From positions 1,124,927 through 1,188,926 of the forward strand of contig JH720294.1 in the NCBI GenBank assembly GCA_000231825.2: DNA of 64,000 nt, read 5' to 3'. Each line of letters opens with the position of its first letter. The stretch's first letter is position 1. The notes under the pieces are model-generated. The model was given only the letters and a program-made list of their open reading frames with translations, did no database searches and was not told the DNA's origin. Position numbers and translations under genes: made by a program. Origin of the DNA: Tetrahymena elliotti 4EA. Lineage: Eukaryota > Ciliophora > Oligohymenophorea > Hymenostomatida > Tetrahymenidae. Below are positions 1-12,297 of the stretch, piece after piece.

Positions 1-273
1 TAAATAATCTAACTTTAAATTATTGATTTTTATTAATCTAATTAATAATTTTTTTAAAAGTTAAGGCTTAAAACATTATTAAATTGATCTATTTCATGTT
101 AAGAAGAACATTTTTTTTGAGAAAAATATAGTTTAAGATTATAGATAACTATATAAAGGATAGAAGACAATTATTTTATAATATAAGAAATTGAAATATA
201 ATCAAGCTTTTAATATATATATAATTTTTAAATTACTTTTTTGTTTATTTATTTTAATTTTAATAAGACTTGC
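1..273. other. AT-rich 3' flank
   Basis: Very AT-rich sequence downstream of the importin stop codon. I see no gene, repeat or RNA in it. Confidence 0.5.
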
Positions 274-3200
274 TCAGATTTACATTAAAGTTTTGCTGTC
301 TTAGTTTAAGATATCTGAATCAGGGTTTTAAATGTAGTAATTTTTAATATTGTTAACAGCTTCAAGAGCTAAGTTCTTAATAGTAGGGTTACTGCAAATA
401 GAAGGATTATTTTCTTATAATAATTTAAGAAGGGATTCATGTAAGGTTTTAGCTTCAATTTAATCCTCCTTAATTGGTAAACGAGGTAAGCATTTAGATA
501 AGATTTCGGCTCTAGTAGCTTCATCTTGGGTTTAGAAAATAGCAATTTTGAATAAGGCAGCTAAAATATTCTCAAAGACGCAAGTTGCTTCTGATTATTA
601 GAAAGCAGGGTTAGTGAATAATCCAGATAAAACAGTAAGGGATTCTTAGTAGAATTGTTAGAATTGAGCTTGAGTACATCTCTTGGCAACAACACCAATA
701 CCGAAAACAGCAGTTTATTTAATATCGTTATTTTCATAGTCCTTAGCATAATCAATAAATTTCTTGGTCATATCAATATAAGCTCTTTAGAAAATCTAGA
801 TTTAACAAAATATAAGATTAGTTAATGATTATTTTCAATGAAAAATGTTTTTACAGGTTCAGAGCAGTATTAGAATACTTCACCGAAAACGCAAAGAGCA
901 AGATTGATTTCATTGTCAGAATTAGTTTCTTTGTTGAAAGCAGCATAGTAATCAGGTAAAATATTGTTAACAACAACAGCTTCCAAAGTAGGGAAGAGTT
1001 TAACAGTATTAGAAACAAATTCAAGCATACCTATTATGATTTAAAATGAATATTAATTATTTTTACTCTCTTTTTTAAATAAAATTGTTACCTAATAAAA
1101 TAGTATTAGCTTCATCATATTCTTCTTCAAATTGAACTTGACCATCTTCATCTAAGTCTTCAGTGGCATACTTCTTGACTATTTCTTTCTTAAGATCAGC
1201 AGCGATTTTCAATGATTAAGCAGCTTGTTGAGTGATCTTTTCAACAACTTCAAGGTTGATACCAGTATTGTTAACAAAAGTTTTGTAACATTCAGCAATG
1301 TTGGTTAAGAGAATGTTAACATCATCGCTATTGCTTTGAGAAACAGAGTTGATTAAAAGTTGTAATAAATTAGGAGCAACACTATTGAAAATAGCAGCGA
1401 TCTTAGCTTGATCTTTTCCACAAGCAGCCATTAAGCACTTGAAAGTCTTGATAGAGGTTTCAGAGATATCTCTAGAGTGCTTGAAGCTAATGTGATTAAG
1501 GACAATTTGTAAGGATTGTTCAACATAAGGAAGGAAAGCAGTCTTAGTAGCTTCAGAAACAGCGTATAAAGTATGGAAAGCTTCAATCTTTTGTTCTAAA
1601 GCAGCCATATTTAATTGTAAAGTTTTCATACCACCCAACATACCTAAATCGAAATTGTACTTAACGAATTTGTTCTTATCGTAATCTTTCTCTTAAGTAG
1701 CGCCTTCAATAACATCTTCAGCAACAAGATCAATGCTCATACTTGCACCTTGAAGTACCTTTGAGATAACAACAGGTAAGTACTTAGAGAAACCTTCTTT
1801 CATGGAATCAGCCATTTAAGCATAGACAACTAAAATAGGTGAATGATGAGGATCATCCTTATCCATCTTAGGATCATTTTGCATGGTAAGGAGAGCATTC
1901 ATAATGATATCACTATCTCTCTAGAATATTTCCTAGTTTTTACGAACGGCAGTTAATAAGTAACCCATACATTCGATGGTGTGGGTACGGATACTAATTT
2001 ATTGAGAATTAGTGGCAGGTAATGTTTGGATAAGAGTCTATAAACCAGGCATGAAGTTATTGTAATACTTAACGAATTCAGTTTCTAAAGTAACAGCAAC
2101 AGTAGAGAGACAAATCAAAGTTTCTTCTAAAGTTCTTTAGTTGTTATCACTCAAACACTTTTCGAAAGTTTGAGAAATACCTTACAATAACTTATCAGCA
2201 TAAGTTTTAATGATTTCACAGTCTTCGTCTTATTCAATTAATTCCTTGCAGAAATTGATGATAGCTGAAATACTTCTGTGTTTCAATTTAGAGTTTGTGC
2301 TTTCTAAGTTTTTCAAGATAAACTTCAAAATGAGATCTCCATGGTTTTATTGAATATCAGGCTATTTATTTTTGTGAGAAATTCATTAAATGAGAAGGAA
2401 TTTAATCAATCAATCAATCAATAATATTTGATTGAAGCATTTTATTTATTTCTTGAAAAAAATATTTACAGTGAATTCTGTGCATAAAAGAGAATAAGCA
2501 GTTAAAATGCTGTATTAAACTCTAGCGTGAGGATTGGATTCTTAAGATTGGATCATACTAAAATATTTAAATTTTAATTAAATTTTTGTTCATTAAAATA
2601 TAATAATCATTACGCCATAATTTGGCCTAAGTCGTTTTTGAAGGTTTCAGCAATACCTTCAGTTAAGTTAGCAATAGCAACTAAACCAGCATGGATAGTA
2701 TTCCAGGTGCCAGCAGCAATACATTCCTTAATCAAGGGAATGAAGATTGGAAGCATGTATTTGTTAGTCAATTCATAACCAATTTTAGCAAGAGTTTCTT
2801 CAGCAGCACTTGCAGGATCACTTTTTGAGAGAGCTTCATCATCTAATTCTTCAGTCCATTCTTCTAAGCTAAGGGTGTCTGCTTCAGCCATCATCTTGAT
2901 GATAGCAGGAGCTGTCTTTGTTTTAAAAATATCTCCCTTCTTAACTTAAGCACTGCAGCTTGCACAGATAGCAAGAATACCAGATAAACCTATTTGATTA
3001 ATAATTGAAATTTATTAATTTCCATTAATTTTACAACATAAATTGCTTATTCTATTGCTAATTAATTATCAATTCTAAACCCTTATTTTTCTTTCCATTT
3101 TTACAAATTAATTTTTTCATTTTTGAGCTTATTTATTTTTTCTTAACAACTAATTAAAGCTTTAATTATTCTTTCTAAAATACTTTATTTGTTTTGCATT

Positions 3201-4409
3201 TTTATGAAATTAAATAAGTGTTGAATTATTTTTATAATTTATTCTTATTATTTAGCTGACTATATTCGTTTGGCTTTTAATGAATAAGTTAAATTTTTGT
3301 TTTACCTTTAATTCTAAGAGCATCTGAAAGTTACTTAGTTGAAATGATTTCAGTGAATAAGTTCAATAATTCATAAGTGATAGGCTTGACGAACTTAGGG
3401 TGGATTTCAATTAAATCAACCAAAGAGCTAAGAGAAGTAGAGCCAGCTTCTTCATCAGCCTGGATACATTCAACAACTTTGCTAATTAAAGTAGGGAATA
3501 CACCTTCGAAGTTCTTCAAAAGACCTTCTTCTTCAATGGAGCAGAGGAAACCAGTTAAACTCTTGAATGTTTCAGCTCTTACCTTTGATTTAAAAATAGA
3601 TTTTTAGTAAATAAATACTAATTTCATTTTTCATAAAATTAGCATGTTTAACTAAGATATTCAATATGATTTTAAAAATTTGAATAAAATGAAAATTAAG
3701 AATTTAAAACATCCTTTAAAAGACCTATGTTTTATTTCTCCAAATATGAGTTAATTGAAAATAAATAATTACCTTAATATCTTAATCATCCATGAACTTG
3801 GAGAAGATAGCAGAGAGTTCACCTGAATATTTCATGAGATCTTCATCATTAAAGGAGAATTCACAAATAATTTCAATGAGATACATGAGTCCAATCTTTA
3901 AGTTAGAGGTGGTAGCTTGGGAGAACTTTTAAATAAGTTGCATTAATTGAGGGAAACCATTCTTGTTAGTGTAGAGCTTAACCAAAATTTCACAAGCTCT
4001 CTTAATGTAGAGGGTTTTACGGTTTTCATTGATGGATTGTTCTACCTTTTAAACTATTTCTCCTAAAATATTATCAGGAATCTTCATTAAGTTTTCATCC
4101 TTGTCAATGTATTACTTTTTCAATAACAAGGCACCTAATTCGCAGAGCTATATTTTAGTTTATTTAGAATAGATTTAATATGATGAATAAAAAGATTCAT
4201 TTTTGTAGAGGTAGAAACTAAATAATTATTAGCTAAATGTTATATACCTTTTCGTCTTGTAAGTCAAGAGCTGAGAGATATTGGTAGATACCTCCTTGGA
4301 AATCCTTTTCAGGGATGGAGTTGAGGAATTGTTCAGCTTGAGATCTAGCATTCAAATCACTAGAAGAAAGGAAAGTCTAAAGAGCTTCGGCGATGTTGCT
4401 AAAAGACAT
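274..4409 (-). CDS. Importin-5/Kap121-like karyopherin beta
   Basis: HEAT-repeat nuclear transport receptor. The family binds nuclear localisation signals and RanGTP and carries cargo such as ribosomal proteins and histones through nuclear pores. Eight exons fit in phase: 4409-4248, 4147-3773, 3582-3306, 2989-2614, 2557-2470, 2361-1092, 1030-855 and 795-274. They give about 1081 residues, close to the roughly 1100 usual for importin-5. The N-terminus begins MSFSNIAEALQTFL and continues with the asparagine/aspartate-rich first HEAT repeats. The centre has an acidic segment (EEWTEELDDEAL) followed by long amphipathic helices. TAA and TAG are used freely as Gln and the gene ends in TGA. Donors are GTA-type and the acceptors end in AG. 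The family call rests on overall length, the HEAT pattern and remembered resemblance to IPO5; an importin-4-like receptor is the main alternative. Confidence 0.85.
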
Positions 4410-5055
4410 TTTTAACTAATTATTGTTTTATTTTTGTTTGTTGTTTGATATATTTCGCGGAATTATTCAACTTTTTAGGCTAAATTAAACTTTTTGATTT
4501 TATTTTTTTATAAAATTTGATTGATTTTTTTGATGAGATATGTAAACATAAAAATACTCAGAAATAAACCTCTTCAAAATAATCTCATAAAAAATAAGCC
4601 TCTATTGAATATATTTTTCATATACTTCATTTAATTTATTCTAAACTCATTCCCGCACACTCCATCATAATCAAATCACTTCATTTTTTGGAGGGATATT
4701 TATTTTCCTCTTCTTTTCGTTAATTTAAAACAAATTTATTAATAGATAGATAGATATAAAGATAAAGGTTGTATTAAAAAAATTAAAGTATTTAAAATTA
4801 ATCTACATATTATGAAAATATTAAAATAAATACTACTTCTTAATTCAAGTATAAACTTATTTTGTTATTGAGAGCTGATTAATTAATATTTTTCTTTTTT
4901 AAAATAGCTAATAATCAAAGAGTTAGAAACTGTGATATATATAACTGATTGATTATGATATTCAAATAAATAATATCAAGATATAAAATTAAAGGTTCAT
5001 AAAATAAAATCTTAATTAATATTGAAGAAACACTATTTCATAAGAGCTTAATAGT

Positions 5056-5103
5056 TAAGGATTAGATGTTAGAAGAACTAATTAACTTAAATGCTAATCC
5101 TTA
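5056..5103. repeat. Perfect 10-bp inverted repeat (hairpin)
   Basis: TAAGGATTAG at 5056-5065 is exactly complementary to CTAATCCTTA at 5094-5103, with a 28-nt loop. An outer pair, TTCATAAG near 5037-5044 and CTTATGAA near 5101-5108, overlaps the same arm and could pair instead. The function is unknown. It could be a transcript-end structure or chance in AT-rich DNA. Confidence 0.45.
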
Positions 5104-5201
5104 TGAACTGGTTTTTATTTCACCACTTTTATTTCGTCATTGTAATTTTATAATAATATTTTTATTGAATAAGGAAATATTTAAAATATTAGCAAAAAAA
5201 T

Positions 5202-5279
5202 AAAAGACTGACTAAATTTGGATTCAAAAAATAAAAATTATTAGCCACAAACTAAAACCCAAATTAGTCAGTTTTTCTT
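5202..5279. repeat. Imperfect inverted repeat
   Basis: The left arm at 5202-5221 contains GACTGACTAAATTTGG. The right arm at 5258-5279 contains CCCAAATTAGTCAG. They pair almost completely apart from one extra A and one extra G, and enclose about 36 nt. It lies 100 bp from the hairpin at 5056-5103. No known element was recognised. Confidence 0.4.
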
Positions 5280-6808
5280 ATATTAAAGCCTTTATTTATT
5301 TAAAAATAAATAATTAGTATTTAAGCACTAATTTTATGAGAGATTAAAGCTCAAAGTTTAAAGTGTTTTTTAGTTAATCACTCAGATCAGTCTTACTATG
5401 GGAATATCATAATATTTTTTTTGAAAATGATTAAAATATAAATTGAAAAAAACAATTAAGTAATGAAGATAAAAATATTCAATAAATTTAAAAACTTTAC
5501 TGTTATATTTTTAAATTTGAAATATCTTTTTTTAAAACAAAAAACTCTTGAATAAATTAAATTAAACTAAAAAATATTTTTTTGTTGGTTCTATTATGTT
5601 AACAAAAAATTAGAAAATTTTTATAATTAATTGTTTAAATTATTATTAAAGCAATTTTAAACTAAAAACCATTCAAAAATATTAAATGTATGTATTTTTA
5701 TACTATTAATCTAATCTAATAATATTTTTATCCCAAACAAATATTTTAGAGTAGAGTATTAATAAAACATAATTTTAAAGCTAAAAATAAATATTGGTTG
5801 TATTTAATCAACATATTGTAATTGTGCTTTTAAATAAATGAAAATAGGAGTATGGTATGAGTTTTCAATCACTGATTTAAAGATTTGAACTATTATAATA
5901 AAAATTATGTTTCATAATTTACCATTTCATTTTTTTGAATTTGAAATAAATGAGCCAAAGAGAAAAAAAAGTGCTTTTAATTACTTTTGCTTTTATTATT
6001 CATCCTTTCTTATTTAATAAAATTTAAAATAAATTTTATTTTTAGAATGAATATGATAGATATAATTAATAAACTCACCAATCAAAATTAAAATAAAACA
6101 AAATTATAAATTTTAAAGAAAGTAAAGAAAATTAGTTATTTCTGATAGAAAAGAGAAGATTTCTTAGAAAAAGTTGATAATAGAAAGTTAAAATTCTAAT
6201 TTGAAAATTTAAAATTGAAGCCAGTTTTGATTAATTTAGCCAAGTATAAAATTTATAAATTCATTTAAGAATTTTAAATAGGATGATATTTAAATTTTAA
6301 AATCATATATTTTATTAGAGTACATTTATAAAGATTTATTTTGCTAGAAAAATCTTTCAGTTTGAGAAAGAGAATACAGAAAATTAAATGTTAAGCTAGT
6401 TAGTTATTTGATCAAAGATATTTCATTCAACACGTCAGTCACAATTAAACTTTTTTAAGAGATTTGAAAAGATATTTCTGAAATTATTAATTTGAAAATT
6501 TGCAAATTTCTAAATTTTTAAAATTAGTTTGTTAGAAGATTAATCAAATTATTAATTAAATACATGAATGAACAAAAGAATTAATTGATTGATTGATTTT
6601 TTAATTAGTGGAGATATCAAAGAAATTTAATAAAAATAATACAAATTTTACTATTAAGTTTTATTCTTCAAATTAATTCATTTGTATTTAACAAGTATGT
6701 TAATTTATTTATATTTAATTGAGAAAATGTAAAGGAATAATTTCCTTCTTGTCTCTCTTTTTTGAACAGAAAGATGCAAAAGAGAATCTGATTAATGATA
6801 TTTCTTTC

Positions 6809-8036
6809 TCAATATTCAACAATAGAGTCAAATTCTTTGAAAATTTTAGCATAGGTTTTTGAGTAAAATCCAGAATTTTGTTAGAGGCATGAAGCCAATT
6901 TTTCAGTGAGCATGCTATAACATTCTATTAAATAAAATTGAATGAATTATTCTAATATAGATTTAGAATAATGAATAAGTAAAGTTCTAAATTCGCAGAA
7001 TAAAACACTTTTATTTTATTAAACTCTAATTAAAAATAGAAAGATACTCTAAATATTCTAACAAAAATGTGTGTTTTAACATTAATTATGAGATTTTTGT
7101 ATATTATATTTCAACGAAAAAGCTTTAATGATATTTAAATAATTAAATGGTGTTATTTATACATTTAGTGTCTAGATTTACAGATGTGCATTTGGATTCT
7201 TCTTTTTAAAATAGGTCCTAAAGTATTTTAAAATTATTTTTAATTAGACAAAAGAAGAGATATTCATGAAATATAAAAGCAGAAATAGCTTTAAATTTTT
7301 TATTTTGAATGCATTTTTAAAGATTATTAAGGTTTATTAAAGTGATTGTTAAATAAACTCTACTTATTGTTAAAGAAAAAATAAAAGTAAACTATTTGTT
7401 TTTTACTTCACAATTTTATAGTTTTTCTCCTGTGATTTTTTTAAAAGTCAAGTAAGGTCTAAGGCAGGATCTTGCGCATGATTCTGACTCTTTAATGCTG
7501 AGGGCTTCATTGCCATAGCATTTAACTTAACACTCATGAGTGATTTTCTAAAGAATTTTTTGAAAAATGAGTTTTTTATTGGAAATTTGAAAACAAAAAG
7601 CAATAATTTTCATAACAACATATAATCCAATAATTTTTTTAATGCTCTTTTTACAACATTGTGGGGGATTTTAAAAATGCTAAAAAAAACAAAATGAAAG
7701 TAGAAAAATATCTAAAAATATTGTTTTTTTATAGCTTTAAATATGAGGAAGAATGGTTTTATATTTGTAAGTAACAATTTTAATTAGTTGCTTTGAAAAC
7801 ATTGAATAAGCTTTTGTAAAATTGCATACTTTTAAAAGTTTATATTCATTAGTATATTAGTTGAAGAAATTGGCATATTTTGCAGATTTTTCTTTATATG
7901 CTTCCTTTATTGCGATTTAAATGTCTGTGGTTTGATTAAAATGATCTTGCTATTGAGGAGCAACATACTCAGGTATTGTTTATGAGTTGCTGTTGGATTA
8001 AAATTCTTATTAATTAGTTGAAGATTGACTAGACAT
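6809..8036 (-). CDS. Small Tim-like protein with twin CX3C motifs
   Basis: Predicted intermembrane-space chaperone of the Tim8/9/10/13 type, which escorts hydrophobic precursors to mitochondrial inner and outer membrane insertases. Four exons agree in phase: 8036-7830, 7547-7407, 7217-7163 and 6924-6809, giving 172 residues. Residues 75-79 read CQVKC and residues 93-97 read CARSC, 13 residues apart; this is the family's disulphide-forming twin CX3C signature. The preceding segment (NEYKLLKKITHE) fits the helix before the first motif. The protein is odd in two ways. It has a Gln/Ser-rich N-terminal arm of about 45 residues, and it has a C-terminal extension of about 60 residues with further cysteines ending KEFDSIVEY. 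Typical small Tims have 80-110 residues. The last two exons are less certain than the first two. Confidence 0.6.
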
Positions 8037-9494
8037 ATGTTATTTATTTATTCTTAGTGAAACAGAAGGAATATATTAATAGAACTACTTGAATATATAA
8101 AAACTCAAATAAATTATGACATCTATCAAAGAGACAATTTATTCATAGAATAACTTCTTTTTTTCGTTGGAATCGGAATAAAATAAATTTGTTATAAAAT
8201 GCAATTTAACATTTATAATCAATAGAGCTAGTCCTTTTGTAATAATTAATAACATGAACAAAATCAATAGCTTTAAACCATATTTTTAGAGTTTGCTGTA
8301 GAAACTAGCTATTCAAAAAAAATAGGAAAGTAATAGAAAAAAAATTTAAACTTCTTCAATAATTCTAAATTTCTGAAAAAAGATTTTTTTTTTTGTTTGT
8401 TAAGTTGGTTAGTCTAAAATTCTATTAAAAGAAATAAAAGTGATTAGTCAAATATATAATTTGATCGATATTACTTCTATTTATGAATTTTAAATAAATT
8501 GTATGCTGTCATATACTATTTGCTATGTCATGCTTTTATATATCAAAAAATGTCTATTTTTTCTTCCATTTAAATTTTATATACAGTTTGCTTTATAGAA
8601 CTTTTTAAGTTAAAACATTTATTGTTGTTGTCTTATACAAACCATATTACTTACTGTCATTTTTTACAACTTAAAAGCTTATTTTTAAATATTTCTATTA
8701 TTTTTTCCCCAAGCGATTTTGGAATTCTCAATTACTAACTATCTTTAGTATAAAATTCAAATTTTCTAAAATAAGATTGATATTTATTCAATTTTGTATA
8801 TAGGCTATGGAGGGAGTTTTTAAAAATATTTTTATTTAATGTCGCTTTTGATTATTTTGTATACAAAATTCTATTTTATGCTTATGCTTTGTCTTTTTAA
8901 ACAACTTTAAGATTGATTTGATAAGTATGCTTGGAGAAAAATCAGTTTTTTTTCCTTTTTATTTTGAATTTGTGTTTGCTGGTTTGTGCCATTGATCAAT
9001 AATAGCTGCTTTGGTCTATGTTGCTTTGTTTACTTGTATTTATAGCAATTATAGAAAGACATGAAGCTAGGGTAACCTTTTTAAAAGGGCATGGATGGAA
9101 AAATATGGAAATGAGTTAGAGCTATTGAGAGTGGAGTAAAGAAAATAAAAATGTCAAAAGATTAAGAATTTTAATATGTAAAAAAGAATTATTGATATTA
9201 AAGTTAAGAAGAGAGATGATAGATGCTGATTATGTAGGAATATTGAAAGGAATGAAAATAATTAAAGAAGGTATTACAAAATTAAGAATTAGATGTTAAT
9301 TAATGGAAGCAAAGAAAGAAAAAGAAGCAGTAAAAAATATTTTTTAAATAATTTTGTTATTAAAAAAAGATTCGAATAGAAAGTTAGAAGGTTAGAATGT
9401 TAGATATTAGTTCGATTATTAATGAAATTGGAAGGAGTTAAGAGAAGATACAAAGAAATATGAATGAAATGATATAAAAAGTAGAAGCGAATGA
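8037..9494. other. Intergenic region, purine-rich towards HSP70
   Basis: AT-rich DNA between divergent genes. From about 9060 to 9480 the plus strand becomes purine-rich. A 77-codon TGA-free frame there (about 9130-9440) has no convincing start and a low-complexity Lys/Glu/Leu composition, so I do not call it a gene. Confidence 0.45.
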
Positions 9495-9502
9495 TTCTAG
9501 AA
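9495..9502 (+). promoter_or_regulatory. Heat-shock-element half (TTCnnGAA)
   Basis: TTCTAGAA is a two-unit inverted pair of the HSF binding pentamer. It lies about 210 bp before the HSP70 start codon and 45 bp upstream of a three-unit site. Confidence 0.5.
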
Positions 9503-9546
9503 GTGGTGCAAAAATTAATTGATTATTAACTGGCGAAGAAAGATAT

Positions 9547-9559
9547 GAATCTTCTCGAA
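9547..9559 (+). promoter_or_regulatory. Three-unit heat-shock element
   Basis: GAATCTTCTCGAA is an exact GAAnnTTCnnGAA array, the canonical trimeric HSF site. It sits 152 bp upstream of the HSP70 ATG. Position and sequence suggest heat-inducible control; this is inference from the motif only. Confidence 0.65.
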
Positions 9560-9710
9560 TAAGAAAGAGCCTTAATTTTTTTAAATTTTCAAAATCAAAG
9601 ATATACCTAAAATTTGATAATTAATAAAATTAATAAAAAAGTCTAATTTCTTTCTCTAAAAAGAATTTAAAAACAAACAAAATAAAGCGAAATAAATATA
9701 AATCATAAAA

Positions 9711-11669
9711 ATGGCTGACAAGAAAGCTGAAGGTGGTATTGGTATTGGTATCGATTTAGGTACTACTTACTCCTGCGTTGGTGTTTTCATTAACGACAGA
9801 GTTGAAATTATTGCTAACGATTAAGGTAACAGAACTACTCCCTCTTACGTAGCATTCACTGAAACTGAAAGACTTATTGGTGATGCCGCCAAGAACTAAG
9901 TTGCTAGAAATCCTACCAACACCGTTTTTGATGCTAAGAGACTTATCGGTAGAAAGTTCTAAGACTCCGTTGTCCAAAAGGATATCAAGTTATGGCCCTT
10001 CAAGGTTGAAGCTGGTCCCGATGACAAGCCCAAGATCGTCGTTAAGCACAAAGGTGAAGTTAAGAAGTTCCACCCTGAAGAAATCTCTTCCATGGTTCTC
10101 GTTAAGATGAGAGAAATTGCTGAAGCCTTCTTGACCAAGTCTATCAAGAACGCCGTCATTACCGTCCCTGCTTACTTCAATGACTCCCAAAGATAAGCCA
10201 CCAAGGATGCTGGTGCTATTGCTGGTTTGAACGTTTTGAGAATCATCAACGAACCCACTGCTGCCGCTATTGCTTACGGTTTGGACAAGAAGGGTCAAGG
10301 TGAAAAGAACGTTTTGATCTTCGATTTGGGTGGTGGTACTTTTGATGTCTCCCTCCTTACTCTTGATGACGGTATCTTCGAAGTTAAGGCCACTGCTGGT
10401 GATACTCACTTGGGTGGTGAAGATTTCGATAACAAGCTCGTCGAATTCTGTGCTGCTGACTTCTTAAAGAAGAAGAACATCGATATCAGAGAAAACCCCA
10501 GAGCCATGAGAAGATTAAGAACTCAATGCGAAAGAGCTAAAAGAATTCTTTCTTCTTCCGCTTAAGCCACCATCGAAGTCGATGCTTTGGCTGATTCTGA
10601 AGATTTCATGATGGTTATCTCTAGACCCAAATTCGAAGAATTATGTCTTTCTATGTTCAAGGAATGTATCCCTCCTGTCGAAAAGGTCCTCAAGGACTCC
10701 GGTATGGCCAAGAACCAAGTCCACGAAGTCGTCCTCGTCGGTGGTTCCACTCGTATCCCCAAGGTCATCCAACTTATCCAAGAATTCTTCAACGGTAAGG
10801 AACCCAACAGATCCATCAACCCCGATGAAGCCGTCGCTTACGGTGCTGCTATCCAAGCTGCCATCTTAACTGGTTCTGGTTCTGAACACATCCAAGACGT
10901 CCTTTTACTCGACGTTACCCCTCTTTCCATGGGTATCGAAACTGCTGGTCAAGTCATGACTGTCTTGATCCCCAGAAACACCACCATCCCCACCAAGAAG
11001 TCCCAAGTCTTCACTACTTATGCTGATAACCAACCTGGTGTCCTCATTCAAGTCTTCGAAGGTGAAAGACCCATGACCAAGGATAACCATCTCTTGGGTA
11101 AGTTCAACCTCGACGGTATTGCTCCCGCTCCCAGAGGTGTTCCTCAAATCGAAGTCTCCTTCGATATTGATGAAAACGGTATCCTCAACGTTACCGCCAC
11201 TGATAAGGGTACTTCCAAGTCTAACAAGATTACCATCACCAACCAAAAGGGTAGATTATCTCAAGATGAAATCGACAGACTCATCAAGGAAGCTGAAAAG
11301 TTCAAGGGTGAAGATGAAGCCTTAAAGAAGAAGGTTGAAGCCAAGAACGGTCTTGAAAACTACACCTACTCCATCAGAAACTCCCTTAAGGACGAAAAGC
11401 TTAAGGACAAGTTCACTGCTGATGAAAGAGAAAAAGTTCAAAAGCTCGTTGACGAAACCTCCAAGTGGCTCGAAGAAAACCACAATGCTGAAGCTGAAGA
11501 ATACAGCCACAAGCAAAAGGCTTTGGAAGATATCTTCAACCCCATCATGATGAGAGTTTACCAATCTACCGGTGGTGTTCCCCCTGGTGCTGATATGGGT
11601 GGTGCTGGTTTCCCTGGTAGCGGTTCTGCTCCCTCTGGTGGTGCTTCCAACGTCGATGAAGTCGATTGA
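9711..11669 (+). CDS. HSP70: Cytosolic HSP70 chaperone
   Basis: ATP-driven Hsp70 chaperone of the cytosol and nucleus, working with J-proteins and nucleotide exchange factors on unfolded proteins. It has no introns and encodes 652 residues, the normal length. The nucleotide-binding domain shows [11 protein letters not shown] at residues 14-24, [10 protein letters not shown] near 205, [11 protein letters not shown] near 180 and the [10 protein letters not shown] signature near 343. The substrate-binding domain follows. The tail is Gly/Pro-rich and ends DEVD, close to the EEVD that binds TPR co-chaperones and marks cytosolic members. There is no signal peptide or KDEL. Five in-frame TAA codons (for example after residue GAT in the 'ND-Q-GN' stretch near residue 40) sit at conserved Gln positions, which fixes the ciliate code. 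Codons are strongly biased to C-ending and GGT/AAG forms, unlike neighbouring genes, as expected for high expression. Two heat-shock-element-like sites lie upstream. Confidence 0.97.
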
Positions 11670-12297
11670 AAGACCTTCAACTTAATTCATAACAAAATAA
11701 TTTTAATTTTTCTCTCTCTCTATAAATTCAATTTAATCCTTTTAATGTAATTACTTGTGCATATATCTATGTGTAAGAATATAATAATTTATTAATTATT
11801 ATATCAAAATTAATCAAACTCCTCATTTCTTATTTTCTCATTTTAGAATTTTCATTCGGATTTTATTGCACTTAAATCATCTTCTATTTTTCATCAAATC
11901 AACACTAAAAATCTAATTTATTATTTTGTAACAATCAAAAAACGCAAACAAGTAAAAAGAATGCTCTTTCTACATATTTTGCATCAAATTTCATTTTTTT
12001 TAACCACAAATGCTTCATATTTTATTTAAAATAAATAATTTTCTTTTAGAATATTTCATTTTTTAAATTTTAAAATACTTTATCAACCAAAATAACTAAA
12101 AAAAAATATATAAATTTTGAAAAGCTACTTTTAGTTATTTTAAAAAGAAAATTTACTTCTAATATTAAATACCTTTGAAGAATATTAATTACGATTATTT
12201 TAAGCAAATAATTTCTTCTCTCTTCCAAAATAGATTAAATTCGCAAATCGTTTCCAAAATTTATTTATTTTACTTATTTGATACACTAACTACTTAT
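11670..12297. other. HSP70 3' flank
   Basis: AT-rich sequence after the HSP70 stop, with a short CT-dinucleotide tract near 11710. It leads into the tandem duplication. I see no gene. Confidence 0.5.

Larger units (their letters stand above)
4410..6808. other. AT-rich intergenic region with two hairpins
   Basis: Separates the importin start from the stop of the next minus-strand gene. The part just upstream of the importin ATG should hold its promoter. Two inverted repeats near 5.1 and 5.2 kb are listed separately. I see no coding frame. Confidence 0.5.

Noticed and set aside
9130..9440. 77-codon TGA-free plus-strand frame upstream of HSP70
   Set aside because: Low-complexity Lys/Glu/Leu composition in a purine-rich tract, no good start, and it sits in the promoter region.
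9756..11564. Several long antisense and alternate-frame ORFs over the HSP70 gene
   Set aside because: They are shadows produced by the biased codons of the HSP70 gene on the other strand or frame.
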